37,718 bases of DNA from Pseudoalteromonas sp. S2755 (GCF_005886535.1 NZ_PNDS01000016.1:1-37718); one strand, 5' to 3'; positions 18,891 through 27,379 are shown, numbered from the stretch's first letter. A program made the numbers and translations. The notes: generated from the sequence alone by a model not told the origin.

Positions 18891-20975
18891 CTAACCTAAG
18901 TTTATTTGATAGGTTGGCGGTTGATTGAGTCTATTACCAAGTCGAGACAACCCTTTCCACCACGCAAATCCAAATAACAACATCGCCACAATCCAAAGCG
19001 AAGCACTCGTTGGCGAGGTGCTTAACTGGCTAGCTTGGTAGACTAAAGTCGCCATGATGTAAGCAATTGAGGTCGTCCAGCCAATAACAAGCCACATCCA
19101 CTTACCGCCTGATTCCCGTTTAATTGCACCTAATACCGCTACACAAGGAGTATAGAGCAAGATAAAGACAAGATAACTAAATGCACCGATTTGACCATTA
19201 AATTTCGCGGCCATTGCGGTGAGTAGCGCAGTGCCACTTTCAGCGCCTGACTCTAATTCGTTAAGTCCTAACGGATCACCAAGGTTTGCAATAAGATCTT
19301 GACTATTGTCCACTATCGTCATCAGCGCTTCTTTTAACGAAGCCAACAATGAAAACTCCCCACCTTCATCTGCAGCACCGGTATAAAGCGCGTCCAAAGT
19401 ACCGACGATAGCTTCTTTGGCGAACATACCAGTCACAACTCCAACCGTAGCAGGCCAGTTTTCTTCTTTTAACCCAATTGGTTCAAAGACTGGCGTAACT
19501 ACTTGTGCAACCTTCGCCAAAAGTGACTTATCTGTATTCTCATTGCCAAACGAGCCATCTGTACCAATCGAGTTTAATGCACTGAGTAAAATAACTACCA
19601 TGACAATTGTTTTGCCAGCACGTTTGATAAAGCCGCTCAGGCGCTGCCAAGTAGTGATGAAAATATTGCGCCAAATTGGCATATGATACGCAGGCATCTC
19701 GGTAAACGAGGGTAATTTTTGTGTTTTGAATACTTGCTTTCTAAATAAAAAGCCAGAACCTACCGCAACCACTATGCCAAGCAAATACAGACCAAAAACA
19801 ACATTAGCTCCGTTCGTTGGAAAGAAAGCCGCAGCAAATAACGCATATACCGTCAAACGCGCGCCGCAAGACATAAATGGCGCCATAATAATCGTCAGTA
19901 ATCTATCAGACTCTCGGCCCATCGTTCTTGACGCCATTACCGCAGGCACATTACAGCCGAATCCAACGATCAAAGGAACAAAAGCATTGCCGGGTAAACC
20001 AATAGAGGACATCAAACGGTCAATCACAAACGCGGCCCGAGAAAGATATCCACTGTCTTCCAAAATGGATAAGCACAGATACAGCACCGCAATAACAGGG
20101 ATGAAGGTCGCCACTAATTGAATACCCGCACCAAAACCATCAGCCAATAACACACCCAGCCATTGAGGTGCGCCAATATCTGCCAGCAGGATTTTTACAC
20201 CATCGATGAGTAAAGCGCCCACGGCGATGTCAAAAAAGTCGATAAAAACAGCACCAACATTAACCGCAATAGTAAACATTAAATACATCATGGCTAAGAA
20301 AATAGGCACGCCAAGCCAACGATTGAGCACGATTTTATCAAGTGTTTCTGTTGTATCTGCACGTTTTGGCGTAATGATACTTACGCCATCAGCCAATTTT
20401 TTTACTGCTTGGTGACGAGCAACCGCTTTTTCGAGGGGATCGCTGCTGGCGCTTTCGGTGTTTGTCGCCACAGGTGCTTTTGGAAAACGCGTGATCTGCG
20501 CGAGTTGTTCCAGCAACGCTTCTTGCCCTGTACCTTTAGCGCCGTGGAAAGGCACTACAGGTAACCCTAACTGCTCAGAGAGTCTTTTTAAATCTAGCGT
20601 TCTCCCGCGCTGAGTTGCAACATCAACCATATTTGCAACAACGAGAATTGGTTTACCTAACTCTTTCAGCTGAGAAGTTAATACTAGATTTCGCTGTAAG
20701 TTAGCGGCATCCACGATGTTAATGATGACATCGGCTTCATTTTGCTTTAGGAAGTCACACGCGATTTGCTCATCTTGGCTTGGCTCAATTTGCTCCATGC
20801 TATAGAGACCGGGTAAATCTACCAATTCTACGTTTGTGTTTTCTAAAGCAAAATAGCCGAACTTTTTCTCGACAGTTACCCCTGGCCAATTCCCTACTTT
20901 TTGTTTAGAGCCGGTCAGGCGATTAAATAATGTGGTTTTCCCGCAGTTCGGGTTGCCCACTAACGCAATTTTCAT
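18891..20975 (-). CDS. feoB: Ferrous iron transporter FeoB
   Basis: A 694-aa inner-membrane Fe(II) permease. The N-terminal G domain shows G1 GNPNCGKT (7-14), the G2 threonine in WPGVTVEKK, G3 DLPGLYS and G4 NMVD (about 115), followed by the helical insertion domain. The membrane part has the two Gate motifs with family cysteines (GFGCNVPAVMASRTM and the FMSCGARLTVYALF segment). It drives uptake of Fe(II) under low-oxygen or acidic conditions with FeoA. It follows feoA by 17 bp. No feoC is present after it; a terminator comes first. Full length, with no lesion seen. Confidence 0.96.
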   Translation of the reverse strand: MKIALVGNPNCGKTTLFNRLTGSKQKVGNWPGVTVEKKFGYFALENTNVELVDLPGLYSMEQIEPSQDEQIACDFLKQNEADVIINIVDAANLQRNLVLTSQLKELGKPILVVANMVDVATQRGRTLDLKRLSEQLGLPVVPFHGAKGTGQEALLEQLAQITRFPKAPVATNTESASSDPLEKAVARHQAVKKLADGVSIITPKRADTTETLDKIVLNRWLGVPIFLAMMYLMFTIAVNVGAVFIDFFDIAVGALLIDGVKILLADIGAPQWLGVLLADGFGAGIQLVATFIPVIAVLYLCLSILEDSGYLSRAAFVIDRLMSSIGLPGNAFVPLIVGFGCNVPAVMASRTMGRESDRLLTIIMAPFMSCGARLTVYALFAAAFFPTNGANVVFGLYLLGIVVAVGSGFLFRKQVFKTQKLPSFTEMPAYHMPIWRNIFITTWQRLSGFIKRAGKTIVMVVILLSALNSIGTDGSFGNENTDKSLLAKVAQVVTPVFEPIGLKEENWPATVGVVTGMFAKEAIVGTLDALYTGAADEGGEFSLLASLKEALMTIVDNSQDLIANLGDPLGLNELESGAESGTALLTAMAAKFNGQIGAFSYLVFILLYTPCVAVLGAIKRESGGKWMWLVIGWTTSIAYIMATLVYQASQLSTSPTSASLWIVAMLLFGFAWWKGLSRLGNRLNQPPTYQINLG

Positions 20976-20992
20976 ACGTGAGCCCTTTATAA

Positions 20993-21220
20993 CTATAAAA
21001 CTTCAATTTCAACGAACTGTGCGTCGGCCTTACGCACGCTCACAAAGGTATCGCCAATTTTCACTTGTATCGGGCATCCAAGTGGTGCGACGTTAATGAC
21101 TTTTATTTGCTCACCGGGAATAATTCCAAGTGCCATTATTCGACTTAATAACGCAGTATCTGGATGGGTAAGAGAAGTGATGGTTGCTGCGCTATTTTTG
21201 GAAAGTTTATCTAATGTCAT
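20993..21220 (-). CDS. feoA: Ferrous iron transport protein FeoA
   Basis: A 75-aa cytoplasmic SH3-fold protein. The pattern LDKLSKNSAATITSL, then IMALGIIPGEQIKVINVAPLGCPIQVKIGDTFVSVRKADAQFVEI across the protein, is the FeoA family signature (the LG-hairpin, P-G and SLR/VRK elements). It assists FeoB, probably by touching its G domain. First gene of feoAB. The upstream DNA abutting its start carries a Fur-box-like sequence (21222-21240), and no clear Shine-Dalgarno is present. Confidence 0.94.
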   Translation of the reverse strand: MTLDKLSKNSAATITSLTHPDTALLSRIMALGIIPGEQIKVINVAPLGCPIQVKIGDTFVSVRKADAQFVEIEVL

Positions 21221-21221
21221 T

Positions 21222-21240
21222 GATTATGAGAACAATTTGC
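21222..21240 (-). promoter_or_regulatory. Fur-box-like sequence upstream of feoA
   Basis: GATTATGAGAACAATTTGC matches 13 of 19 positions of the Fur consensus GATAATGATAATCATTATC (my own comparison). It lies right before the feoA start codon, closer than usual for a promoter operator, so Fur would block elongation or translation-region DNA rather than the -10. A second AT palindrome, ATAATA-AAC-TATTAT at 21296-21310, lies further up and may be part of the promoter. Confidence 0.45.
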
Positions 21241-21390
21241 AATAAAAGTATGGCGCATCATACCCCATCAGCTATTTTCTTTAAACCAGATTGAGATAAT
21301 AAACTATTATTACTTGTTATTTAAGGTGTTTACTAGTTAAGATGGACTAAACCATTGCCATATGCCTGACTGTATTAAGGGGTCCTGCCA

Positions 21391-22420
21391 ATGAGTAACG
21401 ATAAAAAAATGGACGCTCAAAAGCTTTGCGGCGGAATTAGGTGTGTCAAATGCAACTGTATCGAATGCTTTTAACAGACCAGATCAACTCTCTAAATCCA
21501 AACGAGAAGAAATCCTAAAAGCCTGTAAAGAATTGGGTTATTTTGGGCCTAACAAGGCAGCCCAATCGCTGCGGAAGGGCTCGTTTAACATTGTCGCGCT
21601 GGTACTACCCGATAGCGTTGAATATATGGTATCTGATCCCGTTGCAAGTAGCTTTATGCGAGGAGTTGCAAGCGTTTTAGAAGCTCAGCATATTAACCTA
21701 CTCTTGTTCTCAGGCACAGCAGATAATGTCGGAGACATTGTCGATTTCGTCGACGGCTTAATTTGTTATGGCCGCCCGCGTAATCCCAAGTTAATTGAGC
21801 ATCTTGCGAATGTTAGCAAACAGGTTGTGACGGTTGACTTTGATTTGCCCGCACATGCCAGTATTAATATCGACAACCAACAAGCCGCCTTTGATGTAGC
21901 AAGTAAAGCGCTGAGCGAAGATAGTGATGTTGCTATTTTTGGTTTGAGATTATTAGACACCGATTTGCTATGACGCGTATACGAGCAAAGCCTAATAGAC
22001 TTAGAGACTTCTATTGCGCATCAGCGTTATAGCGGATATCTCAAAGCCATTGAAGAGCGTGGATTAACACTTGGCGAAGACCGAGTGTGGAATATTCCTG
22101 AAAGCAGCGAAAGGTTTGAAAATATCGCCGCAAAAGAACTACTTAACCTCTCACCAAGGCCTAATACCGTACTGTGTATGAGTGACTTAATTGCACTACC
22201 GCTGTTAAGAGAAGCCAAAAAACTTGGTGTAAAGATACCGCAGGAGCTTAAAGTCGTTGGTTTTGATGGCGTTGATGAAGCGCTACGCTTTAGCCTCAGC
22301 CTAACTACCATTCATCAAAATAGTGAAGAAAAAGGCCGAGAAGCTGCCAAACTCTTCTTAGATAAAAGCGGTGATAAAGTTATGCTTGGCTATACCTTAA
22401 AAATGGGGCAAAGCTGTTAA
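21391..22420 (+). pseudogene. Broken LacI family transcriptional regulator
   Basis: The start ATG 21391 (AAGGGG eight bases upstream) reads MSNDKK and then shifts frame at a run of seven A (21403-21409). One base fewer restores the regulator, whose DNA-binding helix reads LKSFAAELGVSNATVSNAFNRPDQLS. The frame continues through the hinge and sugar-binding domain to an in-frame TGA at 21971-21973 (between DTDLL and RVYEQS; CGA is the likely ancestor), then resumes in the same frame to TAA at 22418-22420 with good family motifs (NTVLCMSDLIALPLL, VVGFDGVDEAL). Two independent lesions in about 340 codons argue for a pseudogene. Alternatives are a sequencing error in the A-run, or slippage on A7 plus readthrough. 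Confidence 0.82.
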
Positions 22421-22456
22421 TTGCCCCAAGCTAAATACTTAAATACGAGAAGCTCC

Positions 22457-23554
22457 TTACGGACACATACCTTCCATTTCGAAAAGCACCTCTCCCCAAG
22501 GTTCATAGAATGTCCATATACAAAACTCTCCACCTTGACCTCCACCAGAACTGCGACTTGGATATCGCCCAGTAGCCGGCGGTAAGTCAATCCCACCACC
22601 TGAAGTATCACTACTTTTCACACTCGCTTTTCTATATATATTAAGCGTCTCAAGAACACAATTCGATACTTGATTGAGGCTTGCAGGACTCTCTCTTAAA
22701 TAGCGCACGGTTATTCCTGCGAATGTCGTCATGTCTTTATTTAAATCCATGCGGATATCATCACTAAACTCTAAATTATATACCACTCTATGGTTGCCAT
22801 TCAGTGCATCATGAAACTCTATATCTATCATTCTTCTTCGCGGTACATACTCTACTTGATCTTTAAATCCAACACCTCCCAAACCTATCTTAAAGCCAAA
22901 CTGAGTAACACGAGTAGTCTCAAATGCCGCCCCTAAGCTACCATATTTTTCAATTAATTCATTTTCCGCACGTCTTCGTAGAGTCGTTCTTGTCCTATCG
23001 TCGAAAGCGAGTTTCGCAGCTCGGGTAATAGCTTCATTTTCACAGTTATTTTCAGATAACGTTTGCTGGCGGCTAGTGCTAGTATCGATAGCCAGCGTAG
23101 ATTGCATACTTGATGAATTATACTCTTGGGAAACTATCGTTGTTGCTCGGCCCCAAGCATCATAAGACTTGATTAACTCGTCCGCTAATGCATTTGCATG
23201 ATTTGGTACAGGTAAAATTTGACTTAGAAGCTCCATTTCCGCACTAACCCCTCCTTGATTAGCATGCCATAACTTATAAAGCCACTTCAGCTTCGAGTTT
23301 GCATTGATAATTGAGACTTCTTTAGTATCAGAGCAACATTCTTGGATGTGCTCTCTACCAATTACTCCTTCATTTTCATAACACGTCAGTACTGGCAGAT
23401 ACTTTTTAGCAAAGTTTTCAGCGTTACTTGCATCACATGTATAATATAATTCCGAATCATACATTTCTCTGGCTGAAGCTTCAGCTGTAGCAACCTTAGT
23501 TAAAGTTAATATAGCCGCTAGCACCAAACTCGAAACTGACAGGTATTTATTCAC
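22457..23554 (-). CDS. Exported protein of unknown function
   Basis: A 365-aa protein I do not recognise. It has a signal peptide (about 1-25, hydrophobic SSLVLAAILTLTKVATA), then ten or more cysteines, several in the N-terminal region (YYTCDASN, LPVLTCYENEG, an adjacent pair in QECCSD), suggesting disulfides in the periplasm or outside. The middle is charged and helical (RAAKLAFDDRTRTTLRRRAENELIEKYG, read in pieces), followed by beta-rich segments (MIDIEFHDA, RVVYNLEF). The C-terminal tail is glycine/serine-rich (SSGGGQGG) and ends in EMEGMCP. A weakly purine-rich AAGGAGAATATAA sits before the start. It lies between the broken LacI gene and arsJ, transcribed in the same direction as the ars genes after a 94-bp gap. 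Function unknown. Confidence 0.7.
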   Translation of the reverse strand: MNKYLSVSSLVLAAILTLTKVATAEASAREMYDSELYYTCDASNAENFAKKYLPVLTCYENEGVIGREHIQECCSDTKEVSIINANSKLKWLYKLWHANQGGVSAEMELLSQILPVPNHANALADELIKSYDAWGRATTIVSQEYNSSSMQSTLAIDTSTSRQQTLSENNCENEAITRAAKLAFDDRTRTTLRRRAENELIEKYGSLGAAFETTRVTQFGFKIGLGGVGFKDQVEYVPRRRMIDIEFHDALNGNHRVVYNLEFSDDIRMDLNKDMTTFAGITVRYLRESPASLNQVSNCVLETLNIYRKASVKSSDTSGGGIDLPPATGRYPSRSSGGGQGGEFCIWTFYEPWGEVLFEMEGMCP

Positions 23555-23648
23555 TTATATTCTCCTTAATATATAGTCAGCTGAATAAATCCAGATTAGT
23601 AAAGCATGAAACCATATAAGGAACAAGAATATTCACAAGCAAACACAT

Positions 23649-24848
23649 TTACCTAACAATTTTGTTTGAAATCAGTCCTGCTGTGATTAAGAATATACAA
23701 GATATTACTAAACAAGCCGCCAAGCCATACTCCAAAAAGATCCAACCTGATAGTACTGTACCAATTAGTCGCCCAATAGCGTTCGCCATATAATAAAAGC
23801 CAACATCAAGTGACACTCCATCACTATCAGCCAAACTTACAATGAGGTAACTATGAAGAGATGAATTGATAGCAAACACAATACCAAAGAGCAAAAGTCC
23901 AACGACTACCGCTAAGCTTGTCCAGAGCTGTGCTTGAAGTGAGATAGCAATCAACAGCGGAATAGCCGCTAAATATAACGCCCATCTACTGACTTTACTT
24001 GGTGCTGATGCAAACTTATCACGACTAATAAATCTAGGTGTTGTTGATTGCACGATGCCATAACCGATAACCCAAGTAGCCATAAACCCACCAACCCACC
24101 AATGATCCCAACCGAACTGCTGTGATAAAAAGACCGGAAGCGCAACCACAAACCAAACATCCCGCGCGGCAAATAAAAACAATCGCGCAGCAGACAAAAT
24201 ATTAATTGCTCGGCTTTTTGAAAATACATCACTAAATTTGGGTTTACTTTTAGCCTTACCTAAATCGCTTTTTAAGCTGATCAGGCTAAATAGCCAAACT
24301 AATAGCAACATGATTGCCATCAACCACATCGCGCCGGTAAATCCAAGTAAGGTAAGCAACAACCCCCCAAGAAAAAAACCGACGCCTTTTAGTGCATTTT
24401 TAGAGCCAGTAAGTATTGCAACCCATTTAAATAGCGTGCCTTCTTCACCCGATTTTACAATGGCCTTTATCGCACTTTTGGCACTCATTTTATTAAGATC
24501 TTTGGCGATACCAGAAAGCGCCTGCACAGTCATAACGTAAGGTACGCTTAGCCAGTGCGTTGGTACAACTAACATCAATAATGCAGCTATTTGTAAGCCT
24601 AAGCCAATATTCATAGTGCGGTTTAAGCCAATACGTGCACCAAGCCAGCCTCCAATTAAATTGGTGACAACACCAAAAATTTCATAAAAGAGAAATAGCA
24701 TGGCGATTTCAAGCGGGTTATAACCCAATTGATGAAAGTAAAGTACCACCAACATTCTGAGCGCACCATCAGTCAAGGTGAACGCCCAATAGTTACCTGT
24801 CACAATAAGGTATTGCTTGATATCTTGAGGTAAGGTGCTCAGCTGCAT
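23649..24848 (-). CDS. arsJ: ArsJ, organoarsenical (1-arseno-3-phosphoglycerate) efflux MFS transporter
   Basis: A 399-aa major facilitator with about 12 membrane helices. The start YLIVTGNYWAFTLTDGALRMLVVLYFHQLGY (read in parts, residues 13-43) and the FYEIFGVVTNLIGGWLGARIGL segment (54-75) are characteristic of ArsJ. ArsJ exports 1-arseno-3-phosphoglycerate, the unstable product made when GAPDH uses arsenate in place of phosphate; the compound breaks down outside, so the pair removes arsenate. The gene begins 6 bp after the GAPDH stop codon and is translationally coupled. The arsR-GAPDH-arsJ order is the textbook layout and is stronger evidence than the transporter sequence alone. Confidence 0.9.
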   Translation of the reverse strand: MQLSTLPQDIKQYLIVTGNYWAFTLTDGALRMLVVLYFHQLGYNPLEIAMLFLFYEIFGVVTNLIGGWLGARIGLNRTMNIGLGLQIAALLMLVVPTHWLSVPYVMTVQALSGIAKDLNKMSAKSAIKAIVKSGEEGTLFKWVAILTGSKNALKGVGFFLGGLLLTLLGFTGAMWLMAIMLLLVWLFSLISLKSDLGKAKSKPKFSDVFSKSRAINILSAARLFLFAARDVWFVVALPVFLSQQFGWDHWWVGGFMATWVIGYGIVQSTTPRFISRDKFASAPSKVSRWALYLAAIPLLIAISLQAQLWTSLAVVVGLLLFGIVFAINSSLHSYLIVSLADSDGVSLDVGFYYMANAIGRLIGTVLSGWIFLEYGLAACLVISCIFLITAGLISNKIVR

Positions 24849-24854
24849 AATGTT

Positions 24855-25865
24855 TTATTCGCCTAACGATAAACCAACTTTGCGTACTAATTCCGCGGTA
24901 CGATTTGCATAACCCCACTCGTTGTCATACCACACGTATAATTTAACCTGAGTACCATTAACCACCATGGTCGACAAAGCATCCACGATGCTAGAGCGCG
25001 GATCTGTTTTATAATCGATAGAAACTAAAGGCCGTGATTCATATCCTAAAATTCCTTTAAGCTCAGTAGCAGCAGCTTGCTCCATCCAGTGATTAATCTC
25101 TTCTACTGTGGTTGGCCGTTCGACCTCGAACACACAGTCTGTTAAGGATGCATTCGCCAATGGGATACGAACAGCGTGGCCATTTAACTTACCTTTTAAT
25201 TCTGGAAAAATATGGGTGATTGCAGTCGCTGAACCAGTTGTTGTCGGAATTAAACTCATGCCACAGGCTCTCGCGCGGCGTAAATCCTTATGTGGCGCAT
25301 CCAAAATGGTTTGCGTATTGGTGATATCATGGATTGTGGTCATTGAGCCATGCTTAATACCTATTTTGTCTTGTAGTACTTTAACAACAGGTGCTAAACA
25401 GTTTGTAGTACAAGATGCTGCAGTCACTATTTCATGTGGCTGTTCATCATAAATATGCTCATTCACACCCATCACTATATTTAGCACGCCGTCTTCTTTG
25501 ACTGGTGCAGTAACGACAACCCTTTTAACACCCTGATCTAAATATTGTTGTAGTAGAGCTTTGGTTTTCATTTTACCAGAGGCTTCTATAACTACATCGC
25601 ATTGTGACCAGTCAGTATCAGCAATGTCTTTATTTTGGGTTACCGATAACTGATGACCAGCTATTATGATATGGTCATCTTGATGAGAAACTGCGTGTGC
25701 CCACTTGCCATGCACCGAGTCAAACTCCAATAAATGGGCAAGTGTCTCGGCGTTGCCCGCAGGATCGTTAATTTGTACAAACTCAAGCTCAGGCCAATCG
25801 AAACTTGCTCGAAGCGCTAAGCGCCCCATACGCCCAAAACCATTAATTCCAACTTTAATCTTCAT
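24855..25865 (-). CDS. ArsJ-associated glyceraldehyde-3-phosphate dehydrogenase
   Basis: A 336-aa class I GAPDH. I use ATG 25865, with GGA six bases upstream; an ATG two codons earlier is less well placed. The NAD-binding start is [17 protein letters not shown], the catalytic Cys152 is in [10 protein letters not shown] and His179 in TTIHDIT. In this operon its job is to form 1-arseno-3-phosphoglycerate from glyceraldehyde-3-phosphate and arsenate, for export by ArsJ. It starts 21 bp after arsR. It is probably not the housekeeping glycolytic enzyme, which should be elsewhere. Confidence 0.93.
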   Translation of the reverse strand: MKIKVGINGFGRMGRLALRASFDWPELEFVQINDPAGNAETLAHLLEFDSVHGKWAHAVSHQDDHIIIAGHQLSVTQNKDIADTDWSQCDVVIEASGKMKTKALLQQYLDQGVKRVVVTAPVKEDGVLNIVMGVNEHIYDEQPHEIVTAASCTTNCLAPVVKVLQDKIGIKHGSMTTIHDITNTQTILDAPHKDLRRARACGMSLIPTTTGSATAITHIFPELKGKLNGHAVRIPLANASLTDCVFEVERPTTVEEINHWMEQAAATELKGILGYESRPLVSIDYKTDPRSSIVDALSTMVVNGTQVKLYVWYDNEWGYANRTAELVRKVGLSLGE

Positions 25866-25886
25866 AAGCATTCCAAAATCTAATTA

Positions 25887-26246
25887 TTAGTTACAGCAAG
25901 CCACCATACGTGTTGGGCGCTCACCCATCATATTGAGTCTTCCCAACTCTACCTCAATGTATTCTGGTTGATTAACCACGGTTGCTTCTATCACCGCTTT
26001 CATCCATGGCTGCAGCCTTGGGTTTATGGAATAAAATACCCATTGCTTTTGCTTACGATCACACACGATCTCTGCTTTCTTGAGCTGAGCCAAATGTCGT
26101 GAAACTTTGGGTTGGCTATCTTGTTCAAGCGCGACCATTAGCTCGCAAACACATAACTCACCTTCTAGCATTAACATGGCAAGCGTTTTTAAGCGGATCT
26201 CATCTGCTAGAGATTTATAAAATTGAAGAGGTGAAAGCTGCATCAT
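25887..26246 (-). CDS. arsR: ArsR family arsenite-responsive repressor
   Basis: A 119-aa winged-helix repressor. The As(III) site ELCVCEL (30-36, Cys32 and Cys34) sits at the start of the DNA-contacting helix, as in E. coli ArsR; the recognition helix is SQPKVSRHLAQLKKAEIV (43-60). The tail ends in ACC-N (Cys117, Cys118), extra thiols that may add a ligand. It should repress its own operon and release on arsenite. There is no clear Shine-Dalgarno, and the predicted start site is only about 11 bases from the ATG, so the message may be nearly leaderless. Confidence 0.9.
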   Translation of the reverse strand: MMQLSPLQFYKSLADEIRLKTLAMLMLEGELCVCELMVALEQDSQPKVSRHLAQLKKAEIVCDRKQKQWVFYSINPRLQPWMKAVIEATVVNQPEYIEVELGRLNMMGERPTRMVACCN

Positions 26247-26263
26247 CCATACATAATAAAGTT

Positions 26264-26284
26264 ATTATATAACAGTATTGTTAT
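26264..26284 (-). promoter_or_regulatory. ars operon -10 box and ArsR operator candidate
   Basis: The minus strand carries TATAAT (26269-26264). Overlapping and just upstream is a perfect inverted repeat with arms ATAACA and TGTTAT around GTAT (26269-26284), lying between the -35 and -10 positions, where a repressor would block polymerase. No good -35 is seen at 17 bp. Confidence 0.55.
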
Positions 26285-26575
26285 GCAATATTTGTATGGT
26301 GTCAAACCGATTTTTCTTCATTTTCGATTAGAGAAACCGAAATACTCCGTGTATTTATGAATAAACGACAATTTGAATCAATTTTTCAAAGTGAGAAAAA
26401 GGCTCTGTCGGACCCGTTATACCGTGATATAACCTAAGTACGTCTGTAGACCAGTTAAAAGCAATGAAAAGTACTTTCCCCTGAGGCCGGAAAAAATAGA
26501 GAAATTACTGAACCATTAACTGCTTGATCTCTGGTTAAGGTGAGAAGAAGTATAAGAGCAAAAATTAAACGCTTG
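26285..26575. other. Intergenic stretch without a recognised gene
   Basis: About 290 bp between the ars promoter and the terminator of the next gene. I see no convincing coding frame. A small inverted repeat GTTATA-CCGTGA-TATAAC lies at 26416-26433, with no associated T-tract or gene start. The rest looks like degraded intergenic DNA. Confidence 0.4.
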
Positions 26576-26598
26576 CAGCGAGAGAAGGTCTCTCGCTG
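26576..26598 (-). terminator. Hairpin after the small exported protein gene
   Basis: Perfect 10-bp stem CAGCGAGAGA / TCTCTCGCTG with a three-base loop, 13 bp past the stop codon. The T-tract is delayed (TTTAATTTTT after six bases), so it may stabilise the 3' end as much as terminate. Confidence 0.6.
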
Positions 26599-26610
26599 TA
26601 TGGCGGTTAA

Positions 26611-26982
26611 TTAATGACCTGTCTCATAATCAATATGAGCAGAGTTTGTTGTCTCGTAAGTACCGTCAGTGTATAGAATAGTTGCTGAAGCATTGTACTG
26701 GCGATAAGCGCGAATAGTCATATTACATGTTGTACCGCCTGAACAGCTCGCATCACCATTCCAAATCACTTTACTGATCGTTTTTGACGCGTTAGCAATG
26801 TAAAATTTGCCAGTAGTCGAATTACCAAAAGAAAAGTCCAGTCCAGAGCAGTGATTACTTCCATTTCCCCATACGTTTCCGCCTGATTTAACATTCAAAG
26901 AGCATCGTAAATCAGCTGCCTGAGAACCAAGTGACAATGTACCGAGTAAAACGAGTGCTGAAGCTATTAATGTTGTTTTCAT
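26611..26982 (-). CDS. Small exported cysteine-containing protein, unknown function
   Basis: A 123-aa protein. The start is ATG 26982, preceded by AAAGGAAATAATA, a good ribosome site; a longer frame to 27066 lacks one. The signal peptide is MKTTLIASALVLLGTLSLGSQA, so the mature chain starts ADLRC. Four cysteines (in DLRCSL, NHCSG, SCSGG, TCNMT) would allow two disulfides in a small beta-rich domain with glycine/asparagine-rich loops (KSGGNVWGNGSN). I do not recognise the family. It may be secreted given the lack of membrane or lipobox signals. It is a single-gene transcript with its own terminator hairpin. Confidence 0.75.
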   Translation of the reverse strand: MKTTLIASALVLLGTLSLGSQAADLRCSLNVKSGGNVWGNGSNHCSGLDFSFGNSTTGKFYIANASKTISKVIWNGDASCSGGTTCNMTIRAYRQYNASATILYTDGTYETTNSAHIDYETGH

Positions 26983-27179
26983 TATTATTTCCTTTAATGT
27001 ATTTTCAGTATCAACCAAGACGCCTTGGTTAAAAAATAAACTACACAACAAAAATAAAAATTTCAATTTTTTAACTCAAACAAACTCAAAATTTACAAAA
27101 AATAAAGAATAGCAATTAGATCAGGTTCATTAGATGATTTAAGCAATAAATCGGCTACGTAAGAAATGATCGATTTAAG

Positions 27180-27201
27180 AAAAAAGGCCGCAGCGGCGGC
27201 C
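27180..27201 (-). terminator. Intrinsic terminator of a short minus-strand transcript
   Basis: GGCCGC / GCGGCC stem (6 bp, all G-C) around four bases, then TTTTTTCTT on the minus strand. It lies upstream of the promoter region of the exported-protein gene, so it cannot belong to that gene. Confidence 0.82.
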
Positions 27202-27280
27202 AAACACATCATGGGTAAAACAATGAAGGGATGTAAGTGTGAATACGGAAGCTATTCTATGTGAATAATCATAAATTAAA
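27180..27280 (-). ncRNA. Candidate Fur-regulated small RNA (RyhB-like in organisation)
   Basis: Between a strong Fur box (27288-27306) and a stand-alone minus-strand terminator (27186-27201, then TTTTTTCTT) lie about 80-100 bases with no convincing ORF. Possible -10 boxes are TATGAT (27273-27268) and TATAAT (27291-27286), giving an RNA of about 80 or 100 nt. Inside, GAATA-N7-TATTC forms a small hairpin, and CATCCCTTCAT is complementary to Shine-Dalgarno-like AAGGGA. No sequence likeness to E. coli RyhB is claimed; the call rests on Fur box, terminator and size. Confidence 0.6.
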
Positions 27281-27287
27281 ATCACAT

Positions 27288-27306
27288 TATAATGATTATT
27301 ATCATC
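27288..27306 (-). promoter_or_regulatory. Strong Fur box
   Basis: The minus strand reads GATGATAATAATCATTATA, matching 16 of 19 positions of GATAATGATAATCATTATC by my own count. It overlaps the likely promoter of the candidate sRNA. It is also about 75-90 bp upstream of the divergent EamA gene and could act on that as well. Confidence 0.75.
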
Positions 27307-27379
27307 GTTTTTTCCGAATGGTCTATTTCTGCGAAGCTCGTGATACAATCGGGAGATCAAAAACTACAACGAATTGTCT

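Noticed and set aside
26416..26433. Inverted repeat GTTATA-CCGTGA-TATAAC
   Set aside because: Short, not next to a gene start, no T-tract and no matching regulator; likely chance in AT-rich DNA.
27175..27360. 61-aa minus-strand frame over the Fur box and terminator
   Set aside because: It would run through the Fur box, the likely promoter and the terminator stem; no ribosome site and no protein pattern. The sRNA reading explains the segment better.
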